Assembly: GCA_019117065.1 (NCBI GenBank)
Contig: DXAK01000018.1
Location: 1 to 34,797, forward strand
Direction: 5' to 3'
Source of the DNA: Candidatus Mediterraneibacter pullicola
GTDB lineage: Bacteria > Bacillota > Clostridia > Lachnospirales > Lachnospiraceae
Length of the DNA: 34,797 nt
In this document: one piece after another, positions 1 through 7,874 of the stretch
How positions within the stretch are numbered: position 1 is the stretch's first letter
How the letters are laid out: every line of letters begins with the position of its first letter
Notes under the pieces: model-generated
What the model was told of the DNA's origin: nothing
Seen by the model: the letters and a program-made list of their open reading frames with translations, nothing else
Databases searched by the model: none
Position numbers and translations under genes: made by a program

Positions 1-353
1 CCCATAGGCTTTAAAAGTTTTCCCGTGGGTCCCACATCGAGGGCAGTATAGATCCTTCTTCTGCTCCCTGTTTCTTCGATCGCCGCTTTTGCATGCGCCA
101 CGGCACTTTCTATGATTTCTTTGAGGGTGCAGGATCCATCATGAAATTTCAGTGCGTTAGCGCCAAATGTATTCGTCAGCACAATGTCGCTCCCCGCCTC
201 GATATAATACCTGTGTATTTCTCTGATCTCCTCCGGGCGGGTCAAATTCCATGTCTCCGGCAATTCACCGGGTGCAAGTCCTCTTTTCTGAAGCAGAGTT
301 CCCATTCCGCCGTCAAAAAACATCAGTTCTTTTCCTAGCCGTTCTCTGAGCAT
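1..353 (-). CDS. metH: Cobalamin-dependent methionine synthase, N-terminal (homocysteine S-methyltransferase) part, cut by window edge
   Basis: This frame is open for 117 codons and runs off the left edge. The product starts MLRERLGKELMFFDGGMGT and contains DGGMGT (about residues 14-19), TNTFGAN in the middle and DVGPTGKLLKPMG near the edge. All three are hallmarks of the homocysteine-binding barrel of MetH. The family transfers a methyl group from methylcobalamin to homocysteine. The start is the ATG at 353-351, preceded by AAAGGAT about 6 nt upstream. It lies 87 nt downstream of a separate MetH reactivation-domain gene and behind metF, which fits a split clostridial MetH (HMT, pterin and B12 domains here, activation domain apart). 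The C-terminal domains are outside the window, so a stand-alone homocysteine methyltransferase (BhmT/MmuM type) cannot be fully excluded. Confidence 0.85.
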   Translation of the reverse strand, partial: MLRERLGKELMFFDGGMGTLLQKRGLAPGELPETWNLTRPEEIREIHRYYIEAGSDIVLTNTFGANALKFHDGSCTLKEIIESAVAHAKAAIEETGSRRRIYTALDVGPTGKLLKPM

Positions 354-440
354 ATGTATATCCTTTCTGTATGTATCACTCTTTTACCTTCCATCAGCCT
401 ATTGCATTCGTACTATTTGCAGCCAAATACATTATTTCTG

Positions 441-1082
441 TCACCGGCGGTAGGGGCAATCCTTCTTGTCGCACGCCTCGCATCCTGCCACAGGGCATCT
501 CTCCTGTACCGGACTTGCACCGATTAGAGCAGTCACGGATTTCGTGGGCGTCATCATGAAGCTGCTGGTCATAGTCAGTCCAATAGTTTTTGCGCAATCA
601 ATCATCTGCATAAGAGGTTTCTGGTAGGTAATGTCAAAGTCGCCATACCCCGGACTGAACCGTGGTCTCAAATACAAACCCTCCGCCTCCAGTTCTGCTC
701 CGATGGCAAGCTGCCTCTCATCGCAATATTCCTCCAGAAAAGCCGCGGCGCATGACTGGAGGACAACCGCCTCTGCCATATCCGATAAAGACGCCCTTTT
801 AATCAGCCAGTCCATTCCTGCACCAAGCGTTGCTCCGAACAGCACTGCCTTTACGCATCCCTTCAGATTTCGCTCAAGGCTGTTACTTTTGATTTCCATA
901 TTCCCGATGATACTCCTGCCGTCCTCTGTCTGTACAAGATCAAAAATGCGCCAAACGGACTTTGGAGATATCGTCCGATCCAGTGTAGCGAACGCATCCT
1001 CGATAAGCGCCAAAGTCTTTGCATCTGCGGCATTTCTTCCATATCCCAGATAGCGGACAGCCTCTTTTATCCGTCTGTCCAT
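441..1082 (-). CDS. Stand-alone vitamin B12-dependent methionine synthase activation-domain protein
   Basis: This 213-aa protein matches the C-terminal reactivation domain of MetH as a separate polypeptide. The AdoMet-binding signature RPRFSPGYGD is at residues 139-148. In the family, this domain uses S-adenosylmethionine and an electron donor to re-methylate cob(II)alamin that has oxidised during MetH turnover. The C-terminus carries four cysteines (196, 201, 204, 209) in a CPVAGCEACDKKDCPYRR tail, a pattern common in clostridial stand-alone versions that may bind metal (inference). The RBS GCAGGAGATATAGG precedes the ATG. It sits 23 nt after metF and 87 nt before the MetH gene, so the three are probably one transcript. 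Family assignment is firm; the role of the Cys tail is not known. Confidence 0.9.
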   Translation of the reverse strand: MDRRIKEAVRYLGYGRNAADAKTLALIEDAFATLDRTISPKSVWRIFDLVQTEDGRSIIGNMEIKSNSLERNLKGCVKAVLFGATLGAGMDWLIKRASLSDMAEAVVLQSCAAAFLEEYCDERQLAIGAELEAEGLYLRPRFSPGYGDFDITYQKPLMQMIDCAKTIGLTMTSSFMMTPTKSVTALIGASPVQERCPVAGCEACDKKDCPYRR

Positions 1083-1105
1083 CCTATATCTCCTGCTTAT
1101 ATTTT

Positions 1106-1975
1106 TTACGCCTTTATAATTTCTGACAGGTTTCCCATAATCGCAGCCGCCACATCCGGCTTGTTCATCGTATAGATATGAATATTCTTTACGCCATTTG
1201 CCAGTAGGTCAATAATCTGATCTGTTGCATAAGCGATCCCCGCCTGTCTCATCGCTCCCGGAGAACTTCCAAAACGATCTAGTATTGCAAGAAATCTCCG
1301 TGGAAATATCGTTCCCGAAAGCTCCTGACTACGCTTCATTTGGGAAGCGCTGGTGATGGGCATGATCCCCGGAAGCACAGGAACTGTAATTCCTGCCTCC
1401 CGTATACGGTAAAGAAAATTATAATGAATGTCATTATCAAAAAACATCTGTGTGGTTAAGAAATCAACGCCGCTGTCCACCTTCTGTTTCAGATACCTGA
1501 TGTCGTCCTCTTTGTGCTCGTTCTCCACATGCCCTTCTGGATAACATGCGGCTCCGATACAGAAATCCCCATGTTTACGGATCTCCTCCACAAGCTCATA
1601 GGCATAGCGGAAACGTCCCTTGTCTGGGAACGGCATGTCCGAAGGAATATCCCCACGCAATGCGAGAATATTCTCAATTCCCTGTTCCTTCAAGTTATGA
1701 ATAACCTTGCGCACCTCCTCTTTTGTAGAGGAAGCGCAGGTCAGATGTGCAAGGCTTAAAACACCCAGATCATTCTTGATATGAGAAGCAATCTTTGCGG
1801 TATTCTTGCTCGTTCCGCCGCCTGCCCCGTACGTTACGCTGATAAATGCTGGCTCCAATTGTGCCATTGTATCCACAGCAGAGGCCACCTTTTCAAATCC
1901 TTCGTCTGTCTTGGGTGGAAATACTTCAAAGGAAATATGTATCTTGTGTTCTTTCAGTCTGTCAATGATCTTCAT
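1106..1975 (-). CDS. metF: Methylenetetrahydrofolate reductase
   Basis: This 289-aa TIM-barrel flavoenzyme reduces 5,10-methylene-THF to 5-methyl-THF, the methyl donor for the MetH encoded two genes downstream. Visible motifs are SFEVFPPKT (residues 15-23) with the catalytic Glu17, TYGAGGGT (48-55) and LALRGD (104-109) with the Asp that contacts the flavin. The length is typical for bacterial MetF. An AGGAG about 11 nt before the ATG supports the start. It lies 34 nt downstream of glgA and 23 nt upstream of the MetH activation gene. In many acetogenic or anaerobic Firmicutes MetF works with MetV, but no metV is seen here. Confidence 0.95.
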   Translation of the reverse strand: MKIIDRLKEHKIHISFEVFPPKTDEGFEKVASAVDTMAQLEPAFISVTYGAGGGTSKNTAKIASHIKNDLGVLSLAHLTCASSTKEEVRKVIHNLKEQGIENILALRGDIPSDMPFPDKGRFRYAYELVEEIRKHGDFCIGAACYPEGHVENEHKEDDIRYLKQKVDSGVDFLTTQMFFDNDIHYNFLYRIREAGITVPVLPGIMPITSASQMKRSQELSGTIFPRRFLAILDRFGSSPGAMRQAGIAYATDQIIDLLANGVKNIHIYTMNKPDVAAAIMGNLSEIIKA

Positions 1976-2009
1976 CCGGCAAATATTCTCCTGTCATTTT
2001 CTGTATTGT

Positions 2010-3458
2010 CTATTCTCCGATCAGCTCCCTGTACAAATCCTCATACTGTTTTGCAGACGTTTTCCATGAGAAATCTTGGCTCATGGCACGCTCCACAATC
2101 TTATTCCAGTCTCTCTTCTTGTCGTAGTAGATCCTCTCGGCATAACGGACGGTATTCAGCATCTCATGTGCATTATAATTGCAAAAACTGAATCCTGTGC
2201 CGGTCTTTTCATATTCATTGTATGGCTGTACCGTATCTTTAAGTCCTCCTGTCTCTCGCACGATTGGCAATGTTCCGTAACGAAGGCTCATCAATTGGCT
2301 TAATCCGCATGGTTCAAACAGGGACGGCATCAGGAACGCATCACAGGAAGCGTAGATCTTGTGTGACAGTTCGTCCGAATAATAAATGTTTGCAGATACC
2401 TTTCCTGAATATTTCCATGCAAAATGGCGGAACATATTCTCATACTTCACATCACCTGTTCCGAGAACAACGATCTGAACCGCATCCTGACAAAGCTCAT
2501 CCATGACATAATCCACTAAGTCAAATCCTTTCTGATCTGTCAGTCTGGACACCATACCAATGAGCATGACTTTGGGATCTACATCCAGTCCAAGTTCTTC
2601 CTGAAGAACCGTCTTATTAGCAGGTTTGTTCCTTCGGAAGTTTTCAATCGTAAACTTCTTTGCAATCCTGTAATCCGTGCCGGGATTCCAGTCATCATAA
2701 TCCAACCCGTTCACAATTCCCCGCAGATCCCCCGACCTTGCGGACATAAGACCGTCAAGGCCTTCACCGTAAAACGGAGTCTTGATCTCATCTGCATAGC
2801 TGTTGCTCACAGTCGTTACCTTGTCTGCATATACGATACCGCCCTTTAACAGATTCGCGTCTTTGTATGCCTCCATCTTATCCGGTACAAAATAATATTC
2901 CGGCAAACCGGTAATGCCTCTGACTGTCTTAGTATCCCATACGCCTTGGAACTTTAAGTTGTGTATAGTCATTACTGTCTTAATGCCTCTGTAATATTCG
3001 CCAAGATATCTGAAATTATCAAGATACACAGGGATCAGTCCTGTCTGCCAGTCATGGCAGTGGATCAGATCTGGGCGGAACCCGATTACGGGAAGGATAC
3101 TTAGAACTGCCTTCGAGAAAAATGCAAACTTCTCGATATTCCACTTCGGATCTCCCTCATACGGAGCAAAGCCACTGAAATAATGTTCATTGTCAATAAA
3201 GTAGAACGTAATATTATTGAGGACAGTTTTTAACACCCCCACATACTGATCCTGTCCAGCGATATCCATATAAAAATGAGTGACATATTCCAGCTTTTGT
3301 TTCCACTCCTGCTTCATACATGTATAATTAGGAATTACTACGCGCACATCATAACTCTCTTTGTCAAAATCCTTCGGCAGAGAGCCTACAACATCCGCAA
3401 GACCGCCTGTTTTGATAAATGGCACACATTCTGAAGAAGCAAATAAAATGTTTTTCAT
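2010..3458 (-). CDS. glgA: Glycogen (starch) synthase, ADP-glucose type
   Basis: This 482-aa GT5 glycosyltransferase adds glucose from ADP-glucose to the non-reducing end of alpha-1,4-glucan. The N-terminus has the KTGGLADVVGSLPK motif (residues 16-29) that binds ADP-glucose. The C-terminal Rossmann half contains SLFEPCGLSQLMSLRYG, the conserved glutamate motif of GT-B retaining enzymes. The start ATG has CGGAGGATCGTAAT before it and a sigma-A promoter about 55 nt upstream. It is not accompanied by glgB, glgC, glgD or glgP in this window, which is unusual because these genes often cluster. Instead it leads into metF and the split MetH genes with only 34 nt between glgA and metF. Confidence 0.96.
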   Translation of the reverse strand: MKNILFASSECVPFIKTGGLADVVGSLPKDFDKESYDVRVVIPNYTCMKQEWKQKLEYVTHFYMDIAGQDQYVGVLKTVLNNITFYFIDNEHYFSGFAPYEGDPKWNIEKFAFFSKAVLSILPVIGFRPDLIHCHDWQTGLIPVYLDNFRYLGEYYRGIKTVMTIHNLKFQGVWDTKTVRGITGLPEYYFVPDKMEAYKDANLLKGGIVYADKVTTVSNSYADEIKTPFYGEGLDGLMSARSGDLRGIVNGLDYDDWNPGTDYRIAKKFTIENFRRNKPANKTVLQEELGLDVDPKVMLIGMVSRLTDQKGFDLVDYVMDELCQDAVQIVVLGTGDVKYENMFRHFAWKYSGKVSANIYYSDELSHKIYASCDAFLMPSLFEPCGLSQLMSLRYGTLPIVRETGGLKDTVQPYNEYEKTGTGFSFCNYNAHEMLNTVRYAERIYYDKKRDWNKIVERAMSQDFSWKTSAKQYEDLYRELIGE

Positions 3459-3513
3459 ATTACGATCCTCCGTTTTCCTGCATTAGTCGTTGCAAGGCAT
3501 TTCATTAACTTTT

Positions 3514-3541
3514 ATTATACCCTATTTCCTGTATAATGCAA
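3514..3541 (-). promoter_or_regulatory. Sigma-A promoter of glgA
   Basis: On the minus strand TTGCAT (3541-3536) is separated by 16 nt from a perfect TATAAT (3519-3514). The predicted start lies about 50 nt before the glgA ATG. It probably also drives metF and the MetH genes, as I see no strong promoter between them. Confidence 0.75.
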
Positions 3542-3584
3542 AGCATTTTATCGCATAAACAATTTGGCCACACAGTGTGTGGGA

Positions 3585-3614
3585 AGCACAAAATATAAAA
3601 GTATATTTTGTACT
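3585..3614 (-). terminator. AT-rich stem-loop just after spo0A
   Basis: Arms 3585-3597 and 3602-3614 pair over 13 bp with one G-U and a 4-nt loop, starting 11 nt past the spo0A stop. A second dyad (CCACACACTGTGTGG) follows at 3582-3568. Neither is followed by a proper U-run, so this may act as a weak terminator or as a 3'-end stabiliser of the spo0A message rather than a classic intrinsic terminator. Confidence 0.45.
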
Positions 3615-3624
3615 GTTGTAGTTC

Positions 3625-4419
3625 TCAGACTGTGCTCCCGTGTTTGTACTCCAGTTGAATCGTATCAGCGATCAGCGCTATGAATTCGGAATTGGTAGGT
3701 TTTCCTTTCCCTGTGCTCACCGTATACCCAAAAAGTTCATCCAGCGTGTCTAATTTTCCTCTGCTCCAAGCCACCTCGATGGCATGCCGTATGGCTCTTT
3801 CCACACGGCTGGAAGTCGTCTGGTACTTCTTTGCCACCGTAGGATATAGGATCTTAGTGATCGCATTTAACACATCCATGTCGTTGACCGCCATTATGAT
3901 GGCATCCCGCAAATAATGATACCCTTTGATATGCGCGGGAATCCCGATCTCATGGAGCATGTTTGTCACCCTGTTTTCTAAGCTTCCCGTCCTTGCGCCC
4001 GGCATCAAAGTTTCCTCTTCCCTCTTGTCGGCAGTCCTCGCGGTGCTTCTTATGGATTTTATCCTGTTCAGCAGCGTATCATTGTTGAACGGCTTCATAA
4101 TATAGTAATTTGCCCCTTTGTTAAAGGCGTCTTCTGTAATTCTCTCTTGGCCAACTGCTGTGACCACAATAAAATACGGCCGCTTATCGCCGACCTGACT
4201 GCGGTTCACCTGTTCCATGACCGTCAGTCCGTCCATTTTCGGCATGATCAGATCTAGGAGGACAACATCGGGCTGTCTTTCCCTGATGATCTGACACATC
4301 TCTTCGCCATTTTTAGCCTTACCAACTAAGTCCAGATCCTTATCTGTGCTGATGATATTTCCAAGCATATCGAGGATCTTCTGATTGTCGTCAGCAATGG
4401 CAACACTCAAATGTTCCAT
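3625..4419 (-). CDS. spo0A: Sporulation master response regulator Spo0A
   Basis: This 264-aa protein has an N-terminal receiver domain and a C-terminal Spo0A DNA-binding domain. The receiver shows the acidic pair Asp10/Asp11, the phosphoacceptor Asp56 in [13 protein letters not shown], Thr87 and Lys109 (IMKPF). The C-terminal half carries the recognition helix region [20 protein letters not shown] and the sigma-A-contact stretch ending near [16 protein letters not shown]. Phosphorylated Spo0A binds 0A boxes and switches the cell into sporulation. It follows spoIVB directly, the standard order in Bacillota. The RBS is AAGGGAGAGAAGAG before the ATG. A sigma-A-like promoter and two 0A boxes lie in the 128-nt gap upstream. 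Confidence 0.98.
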   Translation of the reverse strand: MEHLSVAIADDNQKILDMLGNIISTDKDLDLVGKAKNGEEMCQIIRERQPDVVLLDLIMPKMDGLTVMEQVNRSQVGDKRPYFIVVTAVGQERITEDAFNKGANYYIMKPFNNDTLLNRIKSIRSTARTADKREEETLMPGARTGSLENRVTNMLHEIGIPAHIKGYHYLRDAIIMAVNDMDVLNAITKILYPTVAKKYQTTSSRVERAIRHAIEVAWSRGKLDTLDELFGYTVSTGKGKPTNSEFIALIADTIQLEYKHGSTV

Positions 4420-4469
4420 TCTCTTCTCTCCCTTAGATCCGAGAATCCTGTCTGAAACGCCACTCGATT

Positions 4470-4499
4470 ATTATATATTGCCCAAGATTGCAGAATCAA
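4470..4499 (-). promoter_or_regulatory. Vegetative-type promoter of spo0A
   Basis: On the minus strand TTGATT (4499-4494) and TATAAT (4475-4470) are 18 nt apart, about 50 nt before the spo0A start. I did not find a convincing sigma-H promoter, which spo0A has in Bacillus. Confidence 0.6.
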
Positions 4500-4518
4500 G
4501 GAGATTTTGTAGCTCTAA

Positions 4519-4537
4519 TTCGACACATAATTCGACA
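4519..4537 (-). promoter_or_regulatory. Two tandem 0A boxes upstream of spo0A
   Basis: TGTCGAA occurs twice on the minus strand, at 4537-4531 and 4525-4519, with 12 bp between equivalent bases. Both match the Spo0A binding core TGNCGAA exactly. They lie 20-38 bp upstream of the -35 of the promoter above, a position suited to Spo0A control of its own gene. Confidence 0.7.
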
Positions 4538-4547
4538 TTTCAGATAT

Positions 4548-5624
4548 TTAGACTTGATTCAACATATTTTCTATAAAAATCCCATATCCCATTGTCGAAT
4601 CCTGCACAAACACATGTGTCACCGCCCCGATCAGCTTGCCGTTCTGGATAATCGGGCTGCCGCTCATTCCCTGTATGATTCCTCCCGTTTTTTCGAGTAA
4701 TTCAGAGTCTGTCACCTTGATTACCAGACCTTTGTTTATCTCTGTACCTGACATGTCGATTTCTGTAACTTGGATTTCGTACTCTTTGATCTCATTGTCG
4801 ATATAACACCGTATCGTCGCGGGCCCTGTCTCAATCTCTTCTTTTTTAGCTGTCGCAATGGAAATCTGCTCTTCAAACAGTTCATCTATACGGTCAATAG
4901 TACCGTAGATGCCTGCCTCTGTATTCTTATCAATGCTGCCAAGTACGTTGTAATTGTTGTATACAATGATCCCTTCCATACTTCCCGGTGAACCGTTCGT
5001 CCCCCTGATGATATCCTGAATACTGGTGCGGTATACTGTTCCGCCGGAGATATCCATAAGCCCATTTGTATCCGTGTCATGTATCCCATGTCCAAGCGCC
5101 CCGAACTTGCTCTGCTCCGTGAGAAAGGTAACTGTTCCCAATCCCTGTACATTATCCCTAACCCAGATCCCAAGCCTGTATGCTCCCGGCGCGTACTCTA
5201 CAGGCTCAATCCTGACATCAACATCCTCTTCTCCTCGTCGAACCGTAAGGATAACTTTATCGCCATCAATTGCCGCAACCGCTTCCAGAAGCTCCTTCTT
5301 TCCAGATATTTTCTTGTGGTCTACCGCTGTGATATAATCGCCGGAACGGACCACATCAGACGCCGGTTCATACTCTCTCCCGTCTATTCCTCTTACCTGC
5401 TCCGTATTGAGAATCATTACTCCGTCTGTCTCCATATAAATCCCAACCGGCATCCCTCCCAACAGAACCGTGCCGCTGCCCGCTGTCTCTGTGCTAACTT
5501 CGGTCTGTTTCTGTAGAAATCCGCTCTCGTATGTCTGGGCAGCATATCCGCCCGCAGTGCCCGTCAAAAGGAGAAGAAAGAGGATCAGAAGCGTACTTAT
5601 CCTATATTTCCGGCTTTCCGTCAT
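4548..5624 (-). CDS. spoIVB: SpoIVB serine peptidase
   Basis: This 358-aa protein has an N-terminal membrane anchor/signal (about residues 9-28), a PDZ domain (about 52-140) and a C-terminal SA-type serine peptidase domain. The catalytic Ser is in GMSGSPI at residue 321, and the GALGHGIHD segment supplies the likely catalytic His (179). In Bacillus, SpoIVB is secreted from the forespore and cleaves SpoIVFA, releasing the SpoIVFB protease that activates sigma-K. The protein is somewhat shorter than the 425-aa B. subtilis homologue, mainly at the N-terminal side. The RBS is AAAGGATGTGGAAGT before the ATG. It lies between recN (with a strong terminator between them) and spo0A, the conserved recN-spoIVB-spo0A order. 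Confidence 0.95.
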   Translation of the reverse strand: MTESRKYRISTLLILFLLLLTGTAGGYAAQTYESGFLQKQTEVSTETAGSGTVLLGGMPVGIYMETDGVMILNTEQVRGIDGREYEPASDVVRSGDYITAVDHKKISGKKELLEAVAAIDGDKVILTVRRGEEDVDVRIEPVEYAPGAYRLGIWVRDNVQGLGTVTFLTEQSKFGALGHGIHDTDTNGLMDISGGTVYRTSIQDIIRGTNGSPGSMEGIIVYNNYNVLGSIDKNTEAGIYGTIDRIDELFEEQISIATAKKEEIETGPATIRCYIDNEIKEYEIQVTEIDMSGTEINKGLVIKVTDSELLEKTGGIIQGMSGSPIIQNGKLIGAVTHVFVQDSTMGYGIFIENMLNQV

Positions 5625-5656
5625 ACTTCCACATCCTTTCTTTTGTATTCCTGCCG

Positions 5657-5692
5657 CAAAAAGAAACGGATACAGCCGCTGTATCCGTTTTT
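5657..5692 (-). terminator. Strong intrinsic terminator after recN
   Basis: A perfect 12-bp stem (5664-5675 with 5679-5690) and 3-nt loop is followed on the minus strand by TTTCTTTTT. It lies 35 nt past the recN stop. It ends the nusB-to-recN gene run and separates it from spoIVB. Confidence 0.9.
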
Positions 5693-5726
5693 AGTATGTG
5701 TGGGTTATGATCGTTTCACACTGGTA

Positions 5727-7403
5727 TTATGTTTCACTCTTTGCCAATTCTTTCATCTCTCTGGCGCTCTTTATGATCTGTTCTGTTACGCTGGCTCCGG
5801 CCAGAAGCCGCGCCAATTCTCCTACGGACTGATCTTCGTCAAGCAGTCGGATCTCCGTCTTAACCGCACTGTCTCCAGCTTCTTTTTTTATTAGGAAATG
5901 GACATCCGCAGCCGCCGCGATCTGAGGCAGATGGGTAATGCAAATCACCTGCCGGCTTTTGCCGATAAGCCTGAGTTTTTCTGCCACCTTTCCAGCAGTC
6001 ATTCCAGATATTCCTGTGTCAATCTCATCGAAAATCAGGGTCGGTGTATCTTCCTCGTCGGCAAGTACAGTCTTAATGGCAAGCATGATACGCGAAAGCT
6101 CTCCGCCAGAGGCAATATTGCCCATTGCTTTCATCGGCTCCCCAGGATTTAACGCCAGATAAAATTCCGCTTCATCACGTCCTCCTGCACTAAAATGCCC
6201 TGTGTCCGAGAGACGCAGTTCCAGTCTTGTATCAAGGAAATTAAGCTCTGCCATCTGCCTGCGTATTGCCTCTGCAAAGACAGATGCATTCGTCTTACGA
6301 ATACGATGTAGCCTACCCGAAGCATCCCTCACTGCAGCAAGTGCTTCTTCTTTCTTCTCTTTTAACCTCTCCCGAAACGAATCATAATCTCTTAGTTGCT
6401 CTATTCTCTGCTTTTTTTCTTCACAATATGTAAGGATTTCAGTGACAGAATTTCCATATTTTGCTTTTAAATGATTTAGGAGATTAAGCCTATCCTCTGT
6501 CTCCTTGAATTCTTCCTCAGAAAATTCAAAGCTCTTTGCATATTCTGACAATTCGCGATTAAAATCGTTGAGCAAACTGTCAGCGTCAAGAAGCTGGCTG
6601 TAGAGCTGGGCTCCTGTCTCATCGAACTCGGCTGCTTCCTGAAAAGCACGGATGGCGCGGCTTAAGCAATCACTAGCATTAGCCCCTGCATCCTCGCACG
6701 TATACCGGTACGTCTCACCGACCGCCTCTGTAATCTTCCGGCTCTCGGTCATCCTACGGTAAAGTTCTTCCAGCTCCTCATCCTCCCCCGGCACGAGTGC
6801 TGCTTCTTCAATCTCATTGACCTCGAACTGTGCAAGAGAGAGCTCTCTTCTTCGACTCTCTTCATCAAGAGAGGCTTCCTCTTCTTGAAGGCAGACTTCC
6901 TGAAAAGCACAGTAACTCTTTTCCATCTCTTCTTTAAGCGGACGGATCTCTTCCCCTGCGTAGAGATCGAGAAGAGCGAGATGGTTCTTCTTGTGAAGAA
7001 GAGTCTGGTTATCATGCTGCCCGTGGATATCGATCAACATACTGGCAGCGTCTTTTAATGTTGACATGCTCACTGTCTCCCCATTGATCCTGCTTACACT
7101 CCGGCCTTCCATAAGCTTGCGGCTCAGCGTAATCATCCCGTTTTCCGGAAAAATATCAAGGGCTTTTAGTTTTTTCTCTAATTTCTCATCGTCAACAAAA
7201 AATGTCAACTCTACCAATCCGTTCTTGGCGCCGTTTCTCAGCATATCAGCCGAATATCTCGCCCCAAGAGCTAGCCCTACCGATCCAAGCAGAATGGATT
7301 TGCCTGCCCCGGTCTCTCCCGTGAGGATATTAAGTCCCGGTCCAAGATCGATCTCTGCCTCATCAATGAGAGCCAGATTTTTCACATGAAGATTGTATAA
7401 CAT
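5727..7403 (-). CDS. recN: DNA repair protein RecN (SMC-like ATPase)
   Basis: This 558-aa protein has the split ATPase head and coiled-coil layout of RecN. The Walker A is GETGAGKS (residues 29-36). The middle (about 155-385) is rich in Glu/Lys heptads. The C-terminal head has the ABC signature ASGGELSRIMLAIK and Walker B TLIFDEIDTGISG. RecN is recruited to double-strand breaks and helps RecA-dependent repair. The RBS overlaps the argR end: argR stops in AAGGAGAATAAGGAATAAT just before the ATG. As in many Firmicutes it follows argR, nadK and tlyA. It is the last gene of the run, closed by the hairpin at 5657-5692. Confidence 0.97.
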   Translation of the reverse strand: MLYNLHVKNLALIDEAEIDLGPGLNILTGETGAGKSILLGSVGLALGARYSADMLRNGAKNGLVELTFFVDDEKLEKKLKALDIFPENGMITLSRKLMEGRSVSRINGETVSMSTLKDAASMLIDIHGQHDNQTLLHKKNHLALLDLYAGEEIRPLKEEMEKSYCAFQEVCLQEEEASLDEESRRRELSLAQFEVNEIEEAALVPGEDEELEELYRRMTESRKITEAVGETYRYTCEDAGANASDCLSRAIRAFQEAAEFDETGAQLYSQLLDADSLLNDFNRELSEYAKSFEFSEEEFKETEDRLNLLNHLKAKYGNSVTEILTYCEEKKQRIEQLRDYDSFRERLKEKKEEALAAVRDASGRLHRIRKTNASVFAEAIRRQMAELNFLDTRLELRLSDTGHFSAGGRDEAEFYLALNPGEPMKAMGNIASGGELSRIMLAIKTVLADEEDTPTLIFDEIDTGISGMTAGKVAEKLRLIGKSRQVICITHLPQIAAAADVHFLIKKEAGDSAVKTEIRLLDEDQSVGELARLLAGASVTEQIIKSAREMKELAKSET

Positions 7404-7411
7404 ATTATTCC

Positions 7412-7870
7412 TTATTCTCCTTTTGAAACGATCTTCCGTATCTTATCCATGACTGCCGCCGTATCTTTCACTGTGCGGATCGCACACATAATTGTATCAT
7501 CACCTGCGATACATCCAACGACCTCGTTCCATTTCATGGCGTCCACTGCCGCGGCAACCGCCATGGCCATACCAGACACAGTCTTAATGACAAGAATATT
7601 CTGCGCCATATCCATGGACACATATCCGTCCCTAAGAACCCTGATGTATTTTTCATTCATCCCCGGTTCCTCATGGCTGTGTATGACATATTTCTGTTTC
7701 CCGCCACTAACAGATACCTTCGTGAGTTTTAAGTCCCGAATGTCTCTGGAAACCGTCGCCTGCGTCACTTTAAATCCAGCTCTGTTTAAGTATTCCGCGA
7801 GTTCCTCCTGTGTCTCAATATCATATCGGCTGATGAGTTCAATAATCTTTGCATGCCGGCTGACTTTCAT
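7412..7870 (-). CDS. argR: Arginine repressor ArgR/AhrC
   Basis: This 152-aa protein has an N-terminal winged helix-turn-helix (about residues 1-70, with the ATVSRDIRDLKLTKV recognition segment). Its C-terminal oligomerisation and arginine-binding domain contains GDDTIMCAIRT, whose acidic pair binds L-arginine. With arginine the hexamer represses arginine synthesis and activates catabolism. The RBS is inside the end of nadK, 4 nt upstream. No arginine genes are nearby; argR between nadK and recN is a conserved Firmicute arrangement rather than a metabolic operon. I did not find a convincing ARG box near it. Confidence 0.95.
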   Translation of the reverse strand: MKVSRHAKIIELISRYDIETQEELAEYLNRAGFKVTQATVSRDIRDLKLTKVSVSGGKQKYVIHSHEEPGMNEKYIRVLRDGYVSMDMAQNILVIKTVSGMAMAVAAAVDAMKWNEVVGCIAGDDTIMCAIRTVKDTAAVMDKIRKIVSKGE

Positions 7871-7874
7871 ATCC

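Noticed and set aside
1976..2009. SAM or T-box leader before metF
   Set aside because: Only 34 nt separate glgA and metF, leaving no room for either RNA. The glgA leader (about 50 nt) is also too short.
4593..4599. Third 0A box
   Set aside because: The match is inside spoIVB codons for a conserved Asp-Ser-Thr stretch and in the opposite direction, so it is probably chance.
5625..5663. Forespore promoter of spoIVB inside the recN terminator (TGTATC ... GAATACA)
   Set aside because: Both elements deviate from the sigma-F/G consensus. The position overlaps the terminator stem and I could not decide.
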